Of a stretch of DNA of 64,000 nt, positions 19,367 to 30,655 are shown one piece after another. Positions within the stretch are counted from its first letter, which is position 1. Each line of letters begins with the position of its first letter. A program made the position numbers and the translations under genes. The notes under the pieces are model-generated. The model was given only the letters and a program-made list of their open reading frames with translations. It ran no database searches and was not told the origin of the DNA. Source of the DNA: Orbilia blumenaviensis (lineage: Eukaryota; Ascomycota; Orbiliomycetes; Orbiliales; Orbiliaceae); assembly GCA_036872755.1 (NCBI GenBank), contig JAVHNS010000008.1, positions 372,001-436,000 of the forward strand, given 5' to 3'.

Positions 19367-22300
19367 CCTTCCGAGCTTTCGTCAGACGGCGTATATTTAC
19401 GAAATGAATAGTAGAAATTCTACGGTACGGAATAATCAATATGGCCGAATATATCTGAATACCGTTGATTTGTACGGGGAGGCATACTTAGACGGGGCGG
19501 GGTGCTACGGAGGGGGGTATATATTCTCACATGCCCACTCATGAGCTCTTATCGACCCACCCATCCATCCGAATGATGCCACGGCCCACTCTGCCAACAG
19601 CCCTAAGCTATAGTAGCGGCGCAAGGAAGAACACATCAGACGACATGAAACGTAACAAACACCATCATATAGATCCAACGTGATCAGGAAAATAACCCGG
19701 CACATGGAAACTCTACCCACTAGTCTGCCCCCCCTTTCAAATAACCCCTACCAGCGCCAAAATCTTAGTTCCATGGTAGTACTTAATTAGCTATATGGCG
19801 AAATAGCGACATCGCTGCCGCTAACCTGAGTGATAACCATGCTGGCTGGCATCCGTTCATAGTGTTGTTTCAAGTTCTTCCTCGGGCACCGGCTGTTATA
19901 CTCGGAAGTAACATTAGTAGATCTGATAAAAAGATATTTGAATAGCATTTCCAGAAGACCACCGACCTACCGTCCTTGTACGACACAAGCCAGTGCCAGA
20001 GTGGCCCTTCTTACGATGAGCGACTAGGATGTAATTGGTTGGATGAAAGGTGGATAACATCATCTCATCGTAAGACTAGATTGAAATGACAGTTTTGAAC
20101 CAAATACATGGGAAACGGTTCCACAAATTAAAAGAAAAAAAAAGGAGAAATAAGCCCATTCTCAAGGTCAAACGTGGATGTGGCAAAGGGCTGAAAAGGA
20201 GGGTGGTACATGCAGGGCATGTGATGCATTCGGGTTAGGCTTGGAATGTTGTATGCACCCTAGCTCTCAGAGATACGGAAATGATTGGGGACCTCGCCGC
20301 GAGGACCACAACAGAAAGCTGGCAAATTCCGACTCCTCAAGAACCTTCTGCGGACATTTGCGTGACACCAGAGATTGGGACCGGGTGGGCCGACGAAGTC
20401 GATGCAACACATCGGTGTGTTGAATTTTGAACAAGTCGTTGATGTATTAATAGTACTTTGATCGCCAGAAATTCTAAGATATAAATAATTTAAGTTAGAG
20501 AACAGCAAGATGAGAAAGAAAGAGTCGGAATGCCAATCCGGTGCTAATTATAGAAGGCCATATATAAACGCTTAAGGAAAATGGAGTACCGGTACGTACC
20601 TCTTGTGAATTCCATCATACTTTCCCAAACAATTAAAGGTATGTATATGGATCCATTGCCAACAATGCAGTATCTTCCGAGTTTTCGTCGTGAGAGTAAC
20701 TCCCAATATCACTAACCATAAACCAACAGGTCAGTAAACATCAAAACCCATTCGCCCAAACAGTTAGGGTCAACTTTCCGGTTATACAGGCTCTCTGTGA
20801 CTCTCGACCCTCTGAGAACCTCGCCACGAACATGGAAAGGTGTTCTGAGGAAGTGTCTGCGAGGATAAAGCCGTAATACTCAAGATCATAGCCAAGAATG
20901 GGTGTAAATCCTAAGGTCCCATCAGAGTTTAATCTTTCCGAGAAACTTGAATCATCATGTGGAACCTCGGATCCCCGACTTAAGTCGAGGGCTTGCCCGA
21001 AGGTAAAAAATGATCAACGACCAAACCTCAAATCCAAGCTCCCATGAAGCACACAAACACCTTTGAATTCTTTAAAAGAGCCACTTTTCCAAACCTGGCA
21101 TTTGAAGAAAACAAGATGACTAACGGCTGACGGTTCGTTACGGGAGGGAATCACCCCTTCCGGTTGACATATCAGAATCGTCTTTGTAATCAGCTCCAGA
21201 AGGAGAACTCATTTCGTAACAATTAACAATCATCATTTATGCCAGCCTGCCGACTGCAATGTCTATCAACCTTTCCACGTCATGATGCTCGGACTTAATC
21301 GAGACCCTAAGATCCCGAGGACAGTACGAACGCTCAATTCGGGTCATGGTGCCTAGCTACATTGCAGCAGATACCTCCTCGCTTCGGCAGAGCTCAGAGG
21401 GAGAGATACCTTCATCCAGCTGGAAGAAGAGATCTCTGCAGGGGGAAAGAGGAAGAAGAGGAAGAAGCCTTTGGAGGGAATGGCTTTAACCTCTAACATC
21501 CTATGAAAAAATCCATTTATGCATAGTATTTCATTTATGGATGATTTTACACGGATCCGTGTGATATGCAATTCCTGGCCAAATAATGTCGGGGGGCTGC
21601 TATAAAAAATTTAGAAATATGCTGGTATTGGGATAACAGCTCTACGCACCACTCTTCATTTCCATAGAGATGCTGCAACTGATATTTCTAACATCAATTC
21701 AATAATTCCCTGAGTTCTTATCGTCTACAGGGCATCGGTGACGTGGGGTGCGAATACACTATATTATCGATTCCCGTGTATCATGCGTACTGGGATCCAA
21801 TATCCTACTCAATTATAATTGCCAATGGCAGACGAGGTTCATTGATTAGATTTGATATTAATCATTGTGTATTTTAGTTTATAAAAGCAATACGGTGGGT
21901 ATATTTAAATAGCTATATAACCTCCCCAGTGACTAGGTAACTGGGTTTCAGAGACCTGGGGGCGGGTCTCCTCGGATTCCCAGTACGTATATGCGATAAT
22001 GCATATTAATTACTACTAAAGCACTTATTGTTTTGTATTCACTGCGTGGCTATGTAGGGTTTGTAAGCCTACAAATCAAGTCCTTAACGACGCAAACTTA
22101 TATCATAACTTTATAAAGGGTTGTCTGTGAATTGACGATTGAAACTATAAAATTTGGCTCTATGATTTGGCTCTATAATTCAAGGCTTGTAGGCATTTTG
22201 ATTTGAGAAGGCTTGGGTTGATATGATGATAGGAATTATTTGCTCGGATTATCATGATATCACAGTTCTGGACCAAAGATGCTGATAAGACCCCCTAACT

Positions 22301-22655
22301 CTAGGAATCATCTATTAAATCATCGCATATGCACATTATTATATTGAATTGATGCGCCATATATGTATGATAGAGGTACAGAACTCTAGTCTAGAATGCC
22401 GCACATGCATTGCAAGGGACCTCAGCCTAATGCTACATAATTGGCCAGTGGCGCCAAGACCCGCGCTGGCACGGAGTGACACAGCAGGGATACCTCCAAC
22501 GATATAAATATCCCGAGCAGATACCACTAGCCTCACTTTACTCTGTCCAGCTTCCTTCCATCAATCATTATCTTCGTGAGAATCCTATATTCATCGACCG
22601 AGCTGCATTTGGGAAAAAGCCAGAACCTTCGCGTCCAGCCTACATCCACTTCAAG
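19367..22655. other. Long gene-poor region, 3.3 kb
   Basis: No convincing coding frame. The stretch 20640-21350 has more balanced base composition and small internal complementarities (for example CCCCGACTTAAGTCGAGGG near 20973), so a non-coding RNA is possible, but I cannot match any known RNA. A purine-rich GGAAGAAGAGGAAGAAG tract lies near 21450, and 21950-21982 contains a GAGACC...GGTCTC hairpin. The rest is AT-rich. Confidence 0.45.
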
Positions 22656-23462
22656 ATGCAAGCCTTTGCCAACACAACTCCATCCAAAACCAATGGCGTC
22701 TGCCACCTTGACAAAATCCCAGACGAAATCCATCTCGATATCCTCTACAATATAGATTCGTGGAAAACTCACATCGCTATGGGTAGAGCATACCCTCGCT
22801 GGCGCCGCCTCCTCAAAGATCCAGCCTTTAAAAGAATTGCCCATAAGGCACGATATTCGTCGGATTTCCCCATACACCGTTTATTCACCGACGGCGAGGC
22901 TGCGCATAGAATTCTTGAATTCACTATCAGCCATGGAAAAATAGAGTCGATGAAAGTGTCACCTACGGAGCGATTCTCAAAGTTGTTGAAACTACAGAAC
23001 GCCAGTGTTGAGGAGCGCGGCATCTGGAATATCGAACTCGGAGAGGTTGGGGGCGTCCTTGAGGACAAGTTTATCGACAGAGAGAAAGGTGCAAGGCAGA
23101 ACAAATCGCAGGGGGGCGGGGCTGGTCAAAATAAACGACGCTTGTCCGTCTCGCAGGGGAATATCAGGTTCGAGTACTCTGAGCGGGATCCTTACTCCCC
23201 CGACCTTATATCAGTCAAAAATGTCTCCATTGGGTTCGACCAACTTTCAACGATTAGAGAGATGGTAGAAAGGTCGGTCAAAAACTTATCTGCGGGTGAA
23301 GGCCTGTTAGCGTACGGGCGGATTCGGGTATTTTATGGAATACAGCCTCTGAAACCAAACTTAGAGTTAGTGTTGGCGGGGCTGATTGAAAGGCTGAATG
23401 AACCTGTAACTGAAGCGCCTGCTTTCAACTTTGGTAGTTATGGCTGCTCTTTCACATCATAG
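22656..23462 (+). CDS. F-box-like protein, 268 aa
   Basis: Single exon. The open frame reaches back to 22476 but the first ATG is at 22656 (MQAFANTTPSK). Residues 19-60 (DKIPDEIHLDILYNIDSW, then AMGRAYPRWRRLLKDPAFKR) fit a divergent F-box. A basic Gly/Gln/Lys-rich insert follows near 190-215, then a beta/alpha C-terminal part without known repeats. It is shorter than the other F-box proteins in the window. Adaptor role in SCF ubiquitination is inferred only from the F-box. Confidence 0.7.
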   Translation: MQAFANTTPSKTNGVCHLDKIPDEIHLDILYNIDSWKTHIAMGRAYPRWRRLLKDPAFKRIAHKARYSSDFPIHRLFTDGEAAHRILEFTISHGKIESMKVSPTERFSKLLKLQNASVEERGIWNIELGEVGGVLEDKFIDREKGARQNKSQGGGAGQNKRRLSVSQGNIRFEYSERDPYSPDLISVKNVSIGFDQLSTIREMVERSVKNLSAGEGLLAYGRIRVFYGIQPLKPNLELVLAGLIERLNEPVTEAPAFNFGSYGCSFTS

Positions 23463-23899
23463 CCCAATAGGCTAGATCAGGATATGCCATTATATAATTG
23501 TTGATTTTCAGCTGCTTGGTGCAACTATTGCGAAGGAGGGTATTTTGATTTCTTTGAACTTGGAACGTTCGAACTTGGAATAGATTCTGCATTTTGCGTG
23601 AGGGTTGAACTCAATATCGAGTTTTATTATGTTTAGAGTCTATCAAAAGCAATACTGACTTTACAAATATCATTTAACAAGGCTCGACTAGAGTAGCCTA
23701 GACCAGAACACCTTTGCATTTGTTTAACTTGCACTTTTGGTTATGACCCGGCTGATACACGCCGGGTATGTGTTGAAACGAAAATCCAACAAGTCGCGGG
23801 TGACTCGGTCCTCCGAGGGTTTCCAGCCAACAGTTCGGACTCACCAGTCAGAGCGCAGATATATTGATTCTTACTCCACTTCTAGGGTCCTTTAAGTCT
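23463..23899. other. Intergenic, between two F-box genes
   Basis: 437 nt of AT-rich DNA with no ORF; presumably the terminator of the upstream gene and promoter of the next. Confidence 0.5.
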
Positions 23900-25497
23900 A
23901 TGTTTTGGTTTAAAAAGCGGGTCCTGTCGCGCAAAAATCGGTCTTCATCTTCTTCTGCACCCCCAACAATTGCAAATATGTCAACCCTCGACTCTGGGTC
24001 GCGTACCTCCATACTAGACTTACCCAACGAACTCCTCATCCCGATCCTAAATGATGTTGTGGCTACCATAAAACCCCACGAAGCAATACGTAGTGGAATT
24101 GTGAAGCTTAGCTCGACATGTCAGCGATTTCATCAGATTATGCAACTTTTCCTGGAATCGACATGTTATATCGGGATCTCAATACCAGTGAAAGAACCAG
24201 GGGCGGAGGCATGGAAAGCAGCCCCGGTCTCAGTTAGCAAACCCGTGACTGTTAGTTATCGGCTTTTGAGATATAATACAAAGGGAGCTCGGGGTCCATT
24301 TGTTAGGCGAGTGCTAGCGGATTCCCATAATCCCCTACAAAACCAGACTTTTTGCGAAGAACAGGAATCTAACCTAGATGTTGGCCGAGCAGGAAGCTCG
24401 ATATATATGGAGGGTTCCGAAGCACCTACCCTCAGTATCAAGGGTATCAAAACCGAGGAAACATAATCTCCCGCCCAGATCGTCAGAGAAAAATTGGCGG
24501 ATCTAAAGTTGATATCGTGGCAAATGCACTGCATGAGATTCCTAGGGAAATCATCCCAAAGTTTAATAATTTGCTTACTGCATCGATTCAGAATACGCCA
24601 GACAGCCTTTTCACTCATTTGATTCCAGGTTTGCAAGCAGTTCTAGCATATTGCCCCCTACTTGCGACGCTCAAGCTCCAACTCGTAGTGTCTATTGAGA
24701 AGAGCAATGAACTTGAGGCTCTATACAAGGGATTAGCTGATGGTGGCATGGAGCCATCTGCGCGTCTGAGCAACCTCGATATCTTTATTACCGAGAGGAA
24801 CATGAGGACCCGTTTATACCCCATCGAGATTCTGGGTAGGGTGTTTGGTTCATCGATATCCTCAGTTAAAACATTAAGTCTCACCTATATTGCGGGTGAA
24901 ACTGATGGTGCTGCACCGACCACTCCCGAACCACCCGAGAAATGGAAGCTGCCTTCCCTTAGATGTCTAAAATTCCCTGCCACGAGCGAACACACAAATA
25001 AAATCATTACCGATTATTTGGATGTTGATTACCATTACATCCAAGAGATGACAATTAGTGGGCTTCTCGCCGGTAGTTTCGACCCCGACAAAAACCAGGT
25101 TTGCATACATTTCCGACGTTAATTTAGTGCTTTCGATAATATCTCTAACTATCATCTGCCAAACTATTAGGCCACATCATTAATCCGCCAAATGTCTGGT
25201 CTTAAGTCTCTATGTATTGAGGTAATGAACAACGGCAATGTTCCTTGGCTTGAATTTATCCTCTTCCAGGATATTCCGACTTTTTTCCCTTCATTATATC
25301 GACTTGAAGTTATTATCGAAAGAGATGTATGGCGCAGTGCCGGGACAGCAAAGATGGAGCATCTGGTGGCGTCTCTCAAAAACCTTGGATTGAAGTATGA
25401 GCACCAGCGGGAGGTTGACAGTATAGACAGTGGCTTTGCGCCAGGGTATATCAACGGGTCGGACATAACATACCGGTTTTTCATATCGAATAGGTAG
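23900..25497 (+). CDS. F-box protein, 496 aa
   Basis: Exons 23900..24443, 24479..25098 and 25171..25497. The second intron is clear (GTTTGC, CTAACT branch, TATTAG, 72 nt, phase 0). The first intron is uncertain: a 35-nt GTATCA..CCCAG model and a 65-nt model starting at 24414 are both in phase. Start may be ATG 23900 or the in-frame ATG 23978. The F-box is at about residues 36-80 (TSILDLPNELLIPILND, then KLSSTCQRFHQIM). The remainder has Leu-rich segments (LPSLRCLKFP, VKTLSLTYIAG, FPSLYRLEVI), a degenerate leucine-rich-repeat pattern used by many fungal F-box proteins to bind targets. Confidence 0.75.
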
Positions 25498-26007
25498 CAA
25501 ACCTGTCGTATAGTACGGGCTGTTATCTACTTTGCGGCTGTGTTTCTTTTTTTCTTTTGCTCCCTGTTCAATGTTTATTACAAGGTTTTCAATGAGGGTA
25601 ACATGATCAACTGGTAATTCCAAATCCGCCTTCAATGTCGCATATACATCAGGTTAGCGAGCTTGTTGGACAGCAGTTGAGGTGGCCTGAGCCAACCTAG
25701 ATTACATCTATCGTGAAAGTTGACAGCTTTTAATTACGTTAACGAACAGGCATTGTGCATGCAACCCATACGCCCGGACTCACACAAAATGGCCACGATT
25801 ATGGCGGCTCCCTTTTTTCCATACATTTTTGTATTAATTGCGAGATAAATGTTTGTGTCAAAGATATATTCTTATAAACTTATGTAGGTCAAACCTAAAA
25901 TTAACGCCTATGGGATATTGTAGTAACTTATACCTCGTAGCACAGAATCATTATGTGATGTTTTTATATTACCTTAGCACCCCGACTAATCCTCAAGACT
26001 GTTTGAT
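25498..26007. other. Intergenic, convergent 3' ends
   Basis: 510 nt separating the F-box gene and the end of the minus-strand patatin gene. AT-rich; nothing recognisable. Confidence 0.5.
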
Positions 26008-29000
26008 CTAGTTATGCTTCAACTTCACCTGTAAAACCCCAACGTAAATCTGCACCATGCCTACATATAGCGGTATTATGAGGGCAGGTACTACGAAAGC
26101 CGTCTGCACATCCCCTTCGTTAAACTTTAACCACACTGTCGTGAAGGAAAGAAAAGTAGTTAAAAAGAATGCCAGGGCGTGGATAAGAATAGTTACCATA
26201 GAGATACCCTCTACGGCATGAAGCCCCCATGCTTCGGGTCTGTCACCTTCTAGTTTGGTGCCTGCGACGTATTTGGGAATTGCGTATTTAAGACAGTCAC
26301 TGCAATTTGTGAAGTCTTCTGGATTGTGGTAATTTCTCATTATGTGCTGATTGTCGAGTGGGCGGATCATGGGGAGAGGAGGTTCGCGATGGATTACTTC
26401 GTAGTTTGTGTCGGACTCTAGGGGAAGGCTTTCGAAGATGTAGCTGCATAGACCGTCGCTATCGTAGACAGGCTTACCATTGTAGCGTTTGAACTATCCG
26501 TCATGCCCGGCCCCGTGTCAGCCCTGATATGCGGATAAAGCTTTTGCGGGGATTAATTGATAGAAGGGCAGGCATATATACCTTGATCCATTGTATATCA
26601 CAAACCGTCTTGAGAGAAAAAGACCAGTGTATCCATCTCCAGGGTACCCAATTCCAGGGTGCCCACTGCGAGCGTGCCCACTCCCAAGTTACGCGATCCC
26701 ACGGTACCTTATTCCAAGGTAAGTACTCATAGTGAAGAAACTTCGACTTCTTCCACACCCAGTATAACCACACCCAGAGTGTCCAATTCCATCGTAATAA
26801 GCTATACATCGCCTCAAGTTTCTTGAATAGAGTAGCATCGGTATCTGCGCTTGTCATCGGGATGGCTTTCATCACGTTCCCGCTACTAACTCCATCAGAA
26901 CCTGAGACTACGAAGAATATGTCGAATTTGGTAGGTAGGACAACAGCGGGGCTAGGGCTGGCAGTTGAGATGGTTACCGGGCCAATCGGGCTTGCCGGGG
27001 TACTCCCGCCTGCGTTTCCGTTGTTGCTACTATTACCTCCACTGCTGCTGCCGCCTCCACTGCCGCCTCCACTACCGCCTCCACTACTGCTGCCACCACC
27101 TGGCTTGTTGGGGTCAGGGTTTGAACTTAGGCTAGGACCGCTGGTCTGTGTGCTATGTGAAGGTGGTAAGGGCTTATTCGAGTGACTCCCCGATGGCTTC
27201 GCTTGCGGTTCTTTTGTAGAGGTCCCCGGCGCTTTTGGCGCCCCAGTAGTCGAGGTCGTTGTAGCGGCACCCTTAGTTGGTGGTGATTGACCGAGATCGA
27301 CATCGCTGTCGACGTCGACAACATTTATTGTTGTCGCGATATCTAGTGGCAGGTCTACGGAGATCTCCTGACCGCACGACTTGAGACATTTTGGTTAGTT
27401 TGTACTCTTCACTTCTATCGATATAAAGAATATATACTTACGCAACCCCAGTAGAATCTGGAATACCCGTCCGGGCATGGCTTTTTCGGTTGTGACAGTG
27501 GCCAGAATGATATAGGGTGTTGTATAAAATCCTGGAGTAATAGCTTCAAATTGTTGATATTTTGCGATTCGGGTGTACCCTTTCGGGACAGCCTCCGCAA
27601 TTTATAGTGGCTTTTCCAGGGATTGTAACTGCTTTGTGGCTGTACAGTTGGTATGCTGGTCGTTTCTACTACTTTGGAGAGGGTAGGTATAGAAACGTTC
27701 GAAACTATTTTCGGCTTGCTAGAAGAACGATACTCATCCTTCGGCTCTGCGACAGTTAAAGGTTTCCGTCGCCTCGTAATACTAGGCGCTGCGCCTTTCG
27801 TGCTGAATTTAATATCGTAGTCAAGGCATCTTGGAAACCCACTTATCAAGTGCCGACGGCCCTCACCAAGACTAAGCATGATTTTAAAGTTTGTGCTGGT
27901 GGAGGGCAATGATATGCTAACATCATGGATATTGAAAATCGCTCGTGGTTTGATTGATATTCGATCCCCATTAGGTATGCTGATACTACGTGGGCCGTCG
28001 CCACCTTCGTGCTCGATCAGAAACTCGGGGCGTTCTTTCGTGTTCTCAGAGGAGTTTTTAGTGATGGATTCGAAGAATGCGTAGAGTTGCTTTATCTCCT
28101 CTGAGAATGGCTTAAACCGGCACATGATGGTGCCCATCGCTATAATTGATTCATAAGTCCCGTCAGTCGATCTAACTATAATTAGGATAGAAATTTATAG
28201 TCACGGAAATGGTCAGGTTTGAGTTTGTGCTTACCCAGATAAAACGACCCCTCTTTTTGCGTAATCTCTGTTAAAGTCGGCACATGCTTCAAGCTTTTCA
28301 CTTCGAAGTAGAAACTTGAAGAAATTAAACTATCTGCCACCGCTTGAATATAAAGAGAATGCGCTGCCAGACTCCTGTTTACTACCTGACGGAAATTGTC
28401 AATACCAACGCCTTGTTCCTCGTGGGGGCCGAAATTCTCTGCACCGTCCAGAGAATTGATATCAACGTTGAGTCGGATATAGTGTCCTTCAGTGTTATCC
28501 AAGTTTGATTGGGTTCCTATCGATTCGATGAATTTCTGCCATGGGGCTTCAAAGTAAAGACAACTGCCAGTGCCGACCGCGGACTGTTCTCGGTTATCAT
28601 TTGATGCGTATATACCTGACCCAATAGATAGCATAATTTCGGGGGGTTCATCCTTTTGTTTCGGCCAAATATGTTTACGCTCTTCCTCGGCGATCAGAAC
28701 TGGATTCCACGAGCCGCTACTCGCATCAGGGTTAGGGGTTTTCTGATCGAAGAACTCGTATTCATCAAATGTACGCCATGCACTGTTCCAAAAGGCGAAT
28801 ATAAAATTAGTCGCTGGTCTTATAATTATGTAAAGGAATCGGCCGAGACGACTATTGCAACTTACGACTCCCAAGCTGTAACCTCCCGCCCTAAACCTTT
28901 TCGTGGCGTATAAAATATATAGTCTACAGTAGATAAGTGGGAAATTAGCATCTAGAATTCCTGTCTCCCTGCCGTCCAGCTGTTACGAGGCGAATTCAAC

Positions 29001-30655
29001 TCACCGCTATCGCTGGAATTGACTTCCCTATCATAATTTGCAAAAATAACAGGTCGATCTGATGATTTAGAAGGGCTACCGTGCGTCGACATCGCTGAAA
29101 TCACCGCAACCTTGCGGCTAGGGTTACTTCCCAACAGAATTTCGTCAGTGGAAAATTGGTGGAGATTATGCATTGGTCTACCCTTATCATTTTTAGCCTG
29201 ATGAGATTCATTGGTGGCCCCAGTGAAATAACTACGCAGTTTATCTAATCGAGCGTCAAAGGAGTTCACATCTTGTGGCTCCTGGAGTGCAAATAAGCCC
29301 CCCGACCTGTATTCAGAAATTTGTTAGGCCTATAGGATTTTTCTTTATTTTGAATTTTTATAAACTGAAGGGCGGAAGAAGTCAAGAAGGGACAACTAAC
29401 CCAATTCCGACAATAAGATCGAAAAAACTTTCAAATTGTGGCCCGGGCCTTAGACACTCCCGAATAGCCTTGATTATTTCCGTTTGAATAACTGCTTGGA
29501 AAAAGTTGCCTCTAAAACTGAAGTAAGAAATACCGTACCAGAAATAGAGAAAAGATTATTACGCTGCTATATTTGTTCCAAGATAACGTACCCGTCGAGC
29601 GATAATACTCTGGCCCTTGCTGTCACCGGTTTCAAAAGCAAAGATGGACTATGGTTTAGACCTACACCCTCAATAGGGCAAAACTTCATAGTGGCCTCCA
29701 GGACCCACTCGGGCGGATCTGCATACGTCAAGAAGCAGATAGTACACGTTAGGTGCTGGCAGGGGAGTTTATGGTCTGGGGGTTCAGTAAAGCAGATAGC
29801 GCAGTGGCGGCGGTTGATATATTTCTGTGCGCCACCAATAATGCGATAGAAATCCGACAATGCCGCTATATAAGGTATCTGCACTTGAACTAATGTGGTT
29901 CCCACCATTGGCTGAAGTTTGAACCGGGCGTAGGCATCAGTGGCTCCACTGATGAATTGTTGTTTCGATATTGATTTCAGACTGGCTTGGTATTTGCCCG
30001 GGCTGAGTTGAATCCCGAAAGATGTTATGTGGTTTTTCCGGTGCTGATTTCGCGTGCTAGAACATCGTAGCCTTTCTGGTCCTCCACGTTCCTCACTAAG
30101 ACCAACAAATTCGCATGGCCAACATTCATTCGCAAATGAATCGTAGATCTTAGAAGAGAACTCTGATATTCCTATCTGGGCTGGGCCTATGCAGTGTTAA
30201 CCTTGGTTAGTAAGCCGCGTCTGAAATATTTCCTAAGTGACCGAATCTACCCTATATACATAACTATTTATGTTATCTAACCTACCTAAAAATGCTTTGT
30301 GCGCGAGTTGAAAATGAAAGGAAATCCCCACAAACTCTTCAAGTGGTTTTAAGATATCTGTGGGCGATAACTTCTCACTCTCAAGATTTTTGATAACATC
30401 TCGCAAAAGCCAGGCTATATTTTCCTGGAATTTGGTATGCCATTGTACAGGGGAGTTTCTGGCTGCTTCACGTTTCTCCGCGAACAGTCTAGCAGCGGTG
30501 TAAAGATGGTGATCTGGTCTCCTTTCTTGTGATAGACGTTGCTCAAGTTGCTCTTCGCCCTCAAATGCATATGGGGGGTCCAGGGTAGATGCAGTATTGC
30601 AGGCGCCCGGAGATAGAAGGCCAGGTAGGCCTCCATACAAGTAGCTGCTCGCCAT
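26008..30655 (-). CDS. RING-like / pseudo-patatin / membrane-anchored protein, 1335 aa, nine exons
   Basis: Exons complement(26008..26493, 26582..27379, 27442..28175, 28235..28782, 28866..28923, 29005..29306, 29401..29517, 29592..30186, 30286..30655); every junction keeps frame and the sum divides by three. Order: N-terminal region with a Cys/His segment near 155-190; RING-like knuckle at 252-293 (CAIC, LPCQHLTCTIC, FCPIE); patatin-like phospholipase fold about 313-680 (ARVLSLDG, FRG, FFDLIVGIGSGG, NPVLIAEEERKHIWP, EIMLSIGSG); a Cys module FYWGCSCGQE at 903-912; Ser/Thr/Gly linker with GGGS repeats at 1002-1027; a Trp-rich stretch at 1105-1161; two membrane segments at about 1270-1295 and 1304-1328. 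The patatin Gly-rich DGGGxRG loop is shortened to DG-FRG, the nucleophile-elbow Ser is Gly361 (Ser at 362), and no DGG/DGA catalytic Asp motif is seen, so lipase activity is doubtful. Patatin is a frequent effector domain of fungal NLR-like proteins; here no NACHT is present. Confidence 0.75.
26627..26716 (-). repeat. Six 15-nt units encoding a Trp-rich pentapeptide array
   Basis: On the minus strand, six degenerate 15-nt units of the type TGGAATTGGGTACCC lie end to end within exon 8 of the patatin-like gene. They give pentapeptides such as WNWVP and WDRVT. Two TGGGTGTGG copies just upstream (about 26760-26785) extend the Trp-rich segment. Confidence 0.8.
27020..27100 (-). repeat. Gly/Ser-rich linker repeat
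   Basis: Simple-sequence coding repeat (GGAGGCGGTAGT-type) giving GGGS units in exon 8 of the patatin-like gene. The antisense reads as a Pro/Leu-rich frame that is not a gene. Confidence 0.85.

Noticed and set aside
20640..21350. Possible structured non-coding RNA
   Set aside because: Some internal complementarity, but no match to conserved boxes of snRNA, snoRNA, SRP or RNase P that I could see.
24256..24636. Minus-strand 126-codon frame
   Set aside because: Shadow of F-box gene exons; it spans the first intron of that gene and has no domain.
26823..27185. Plus-strand 120-codon Leu/Pro-rich frame
   Set aside because: Antisense of the Gly/Ser linker of the patatin-like gene.
29484..29849. 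Plus-strand 121-codon frame
   Set aside because: Antisense to the RING/patatin exons, which have recognisable motifs on the minus strand.
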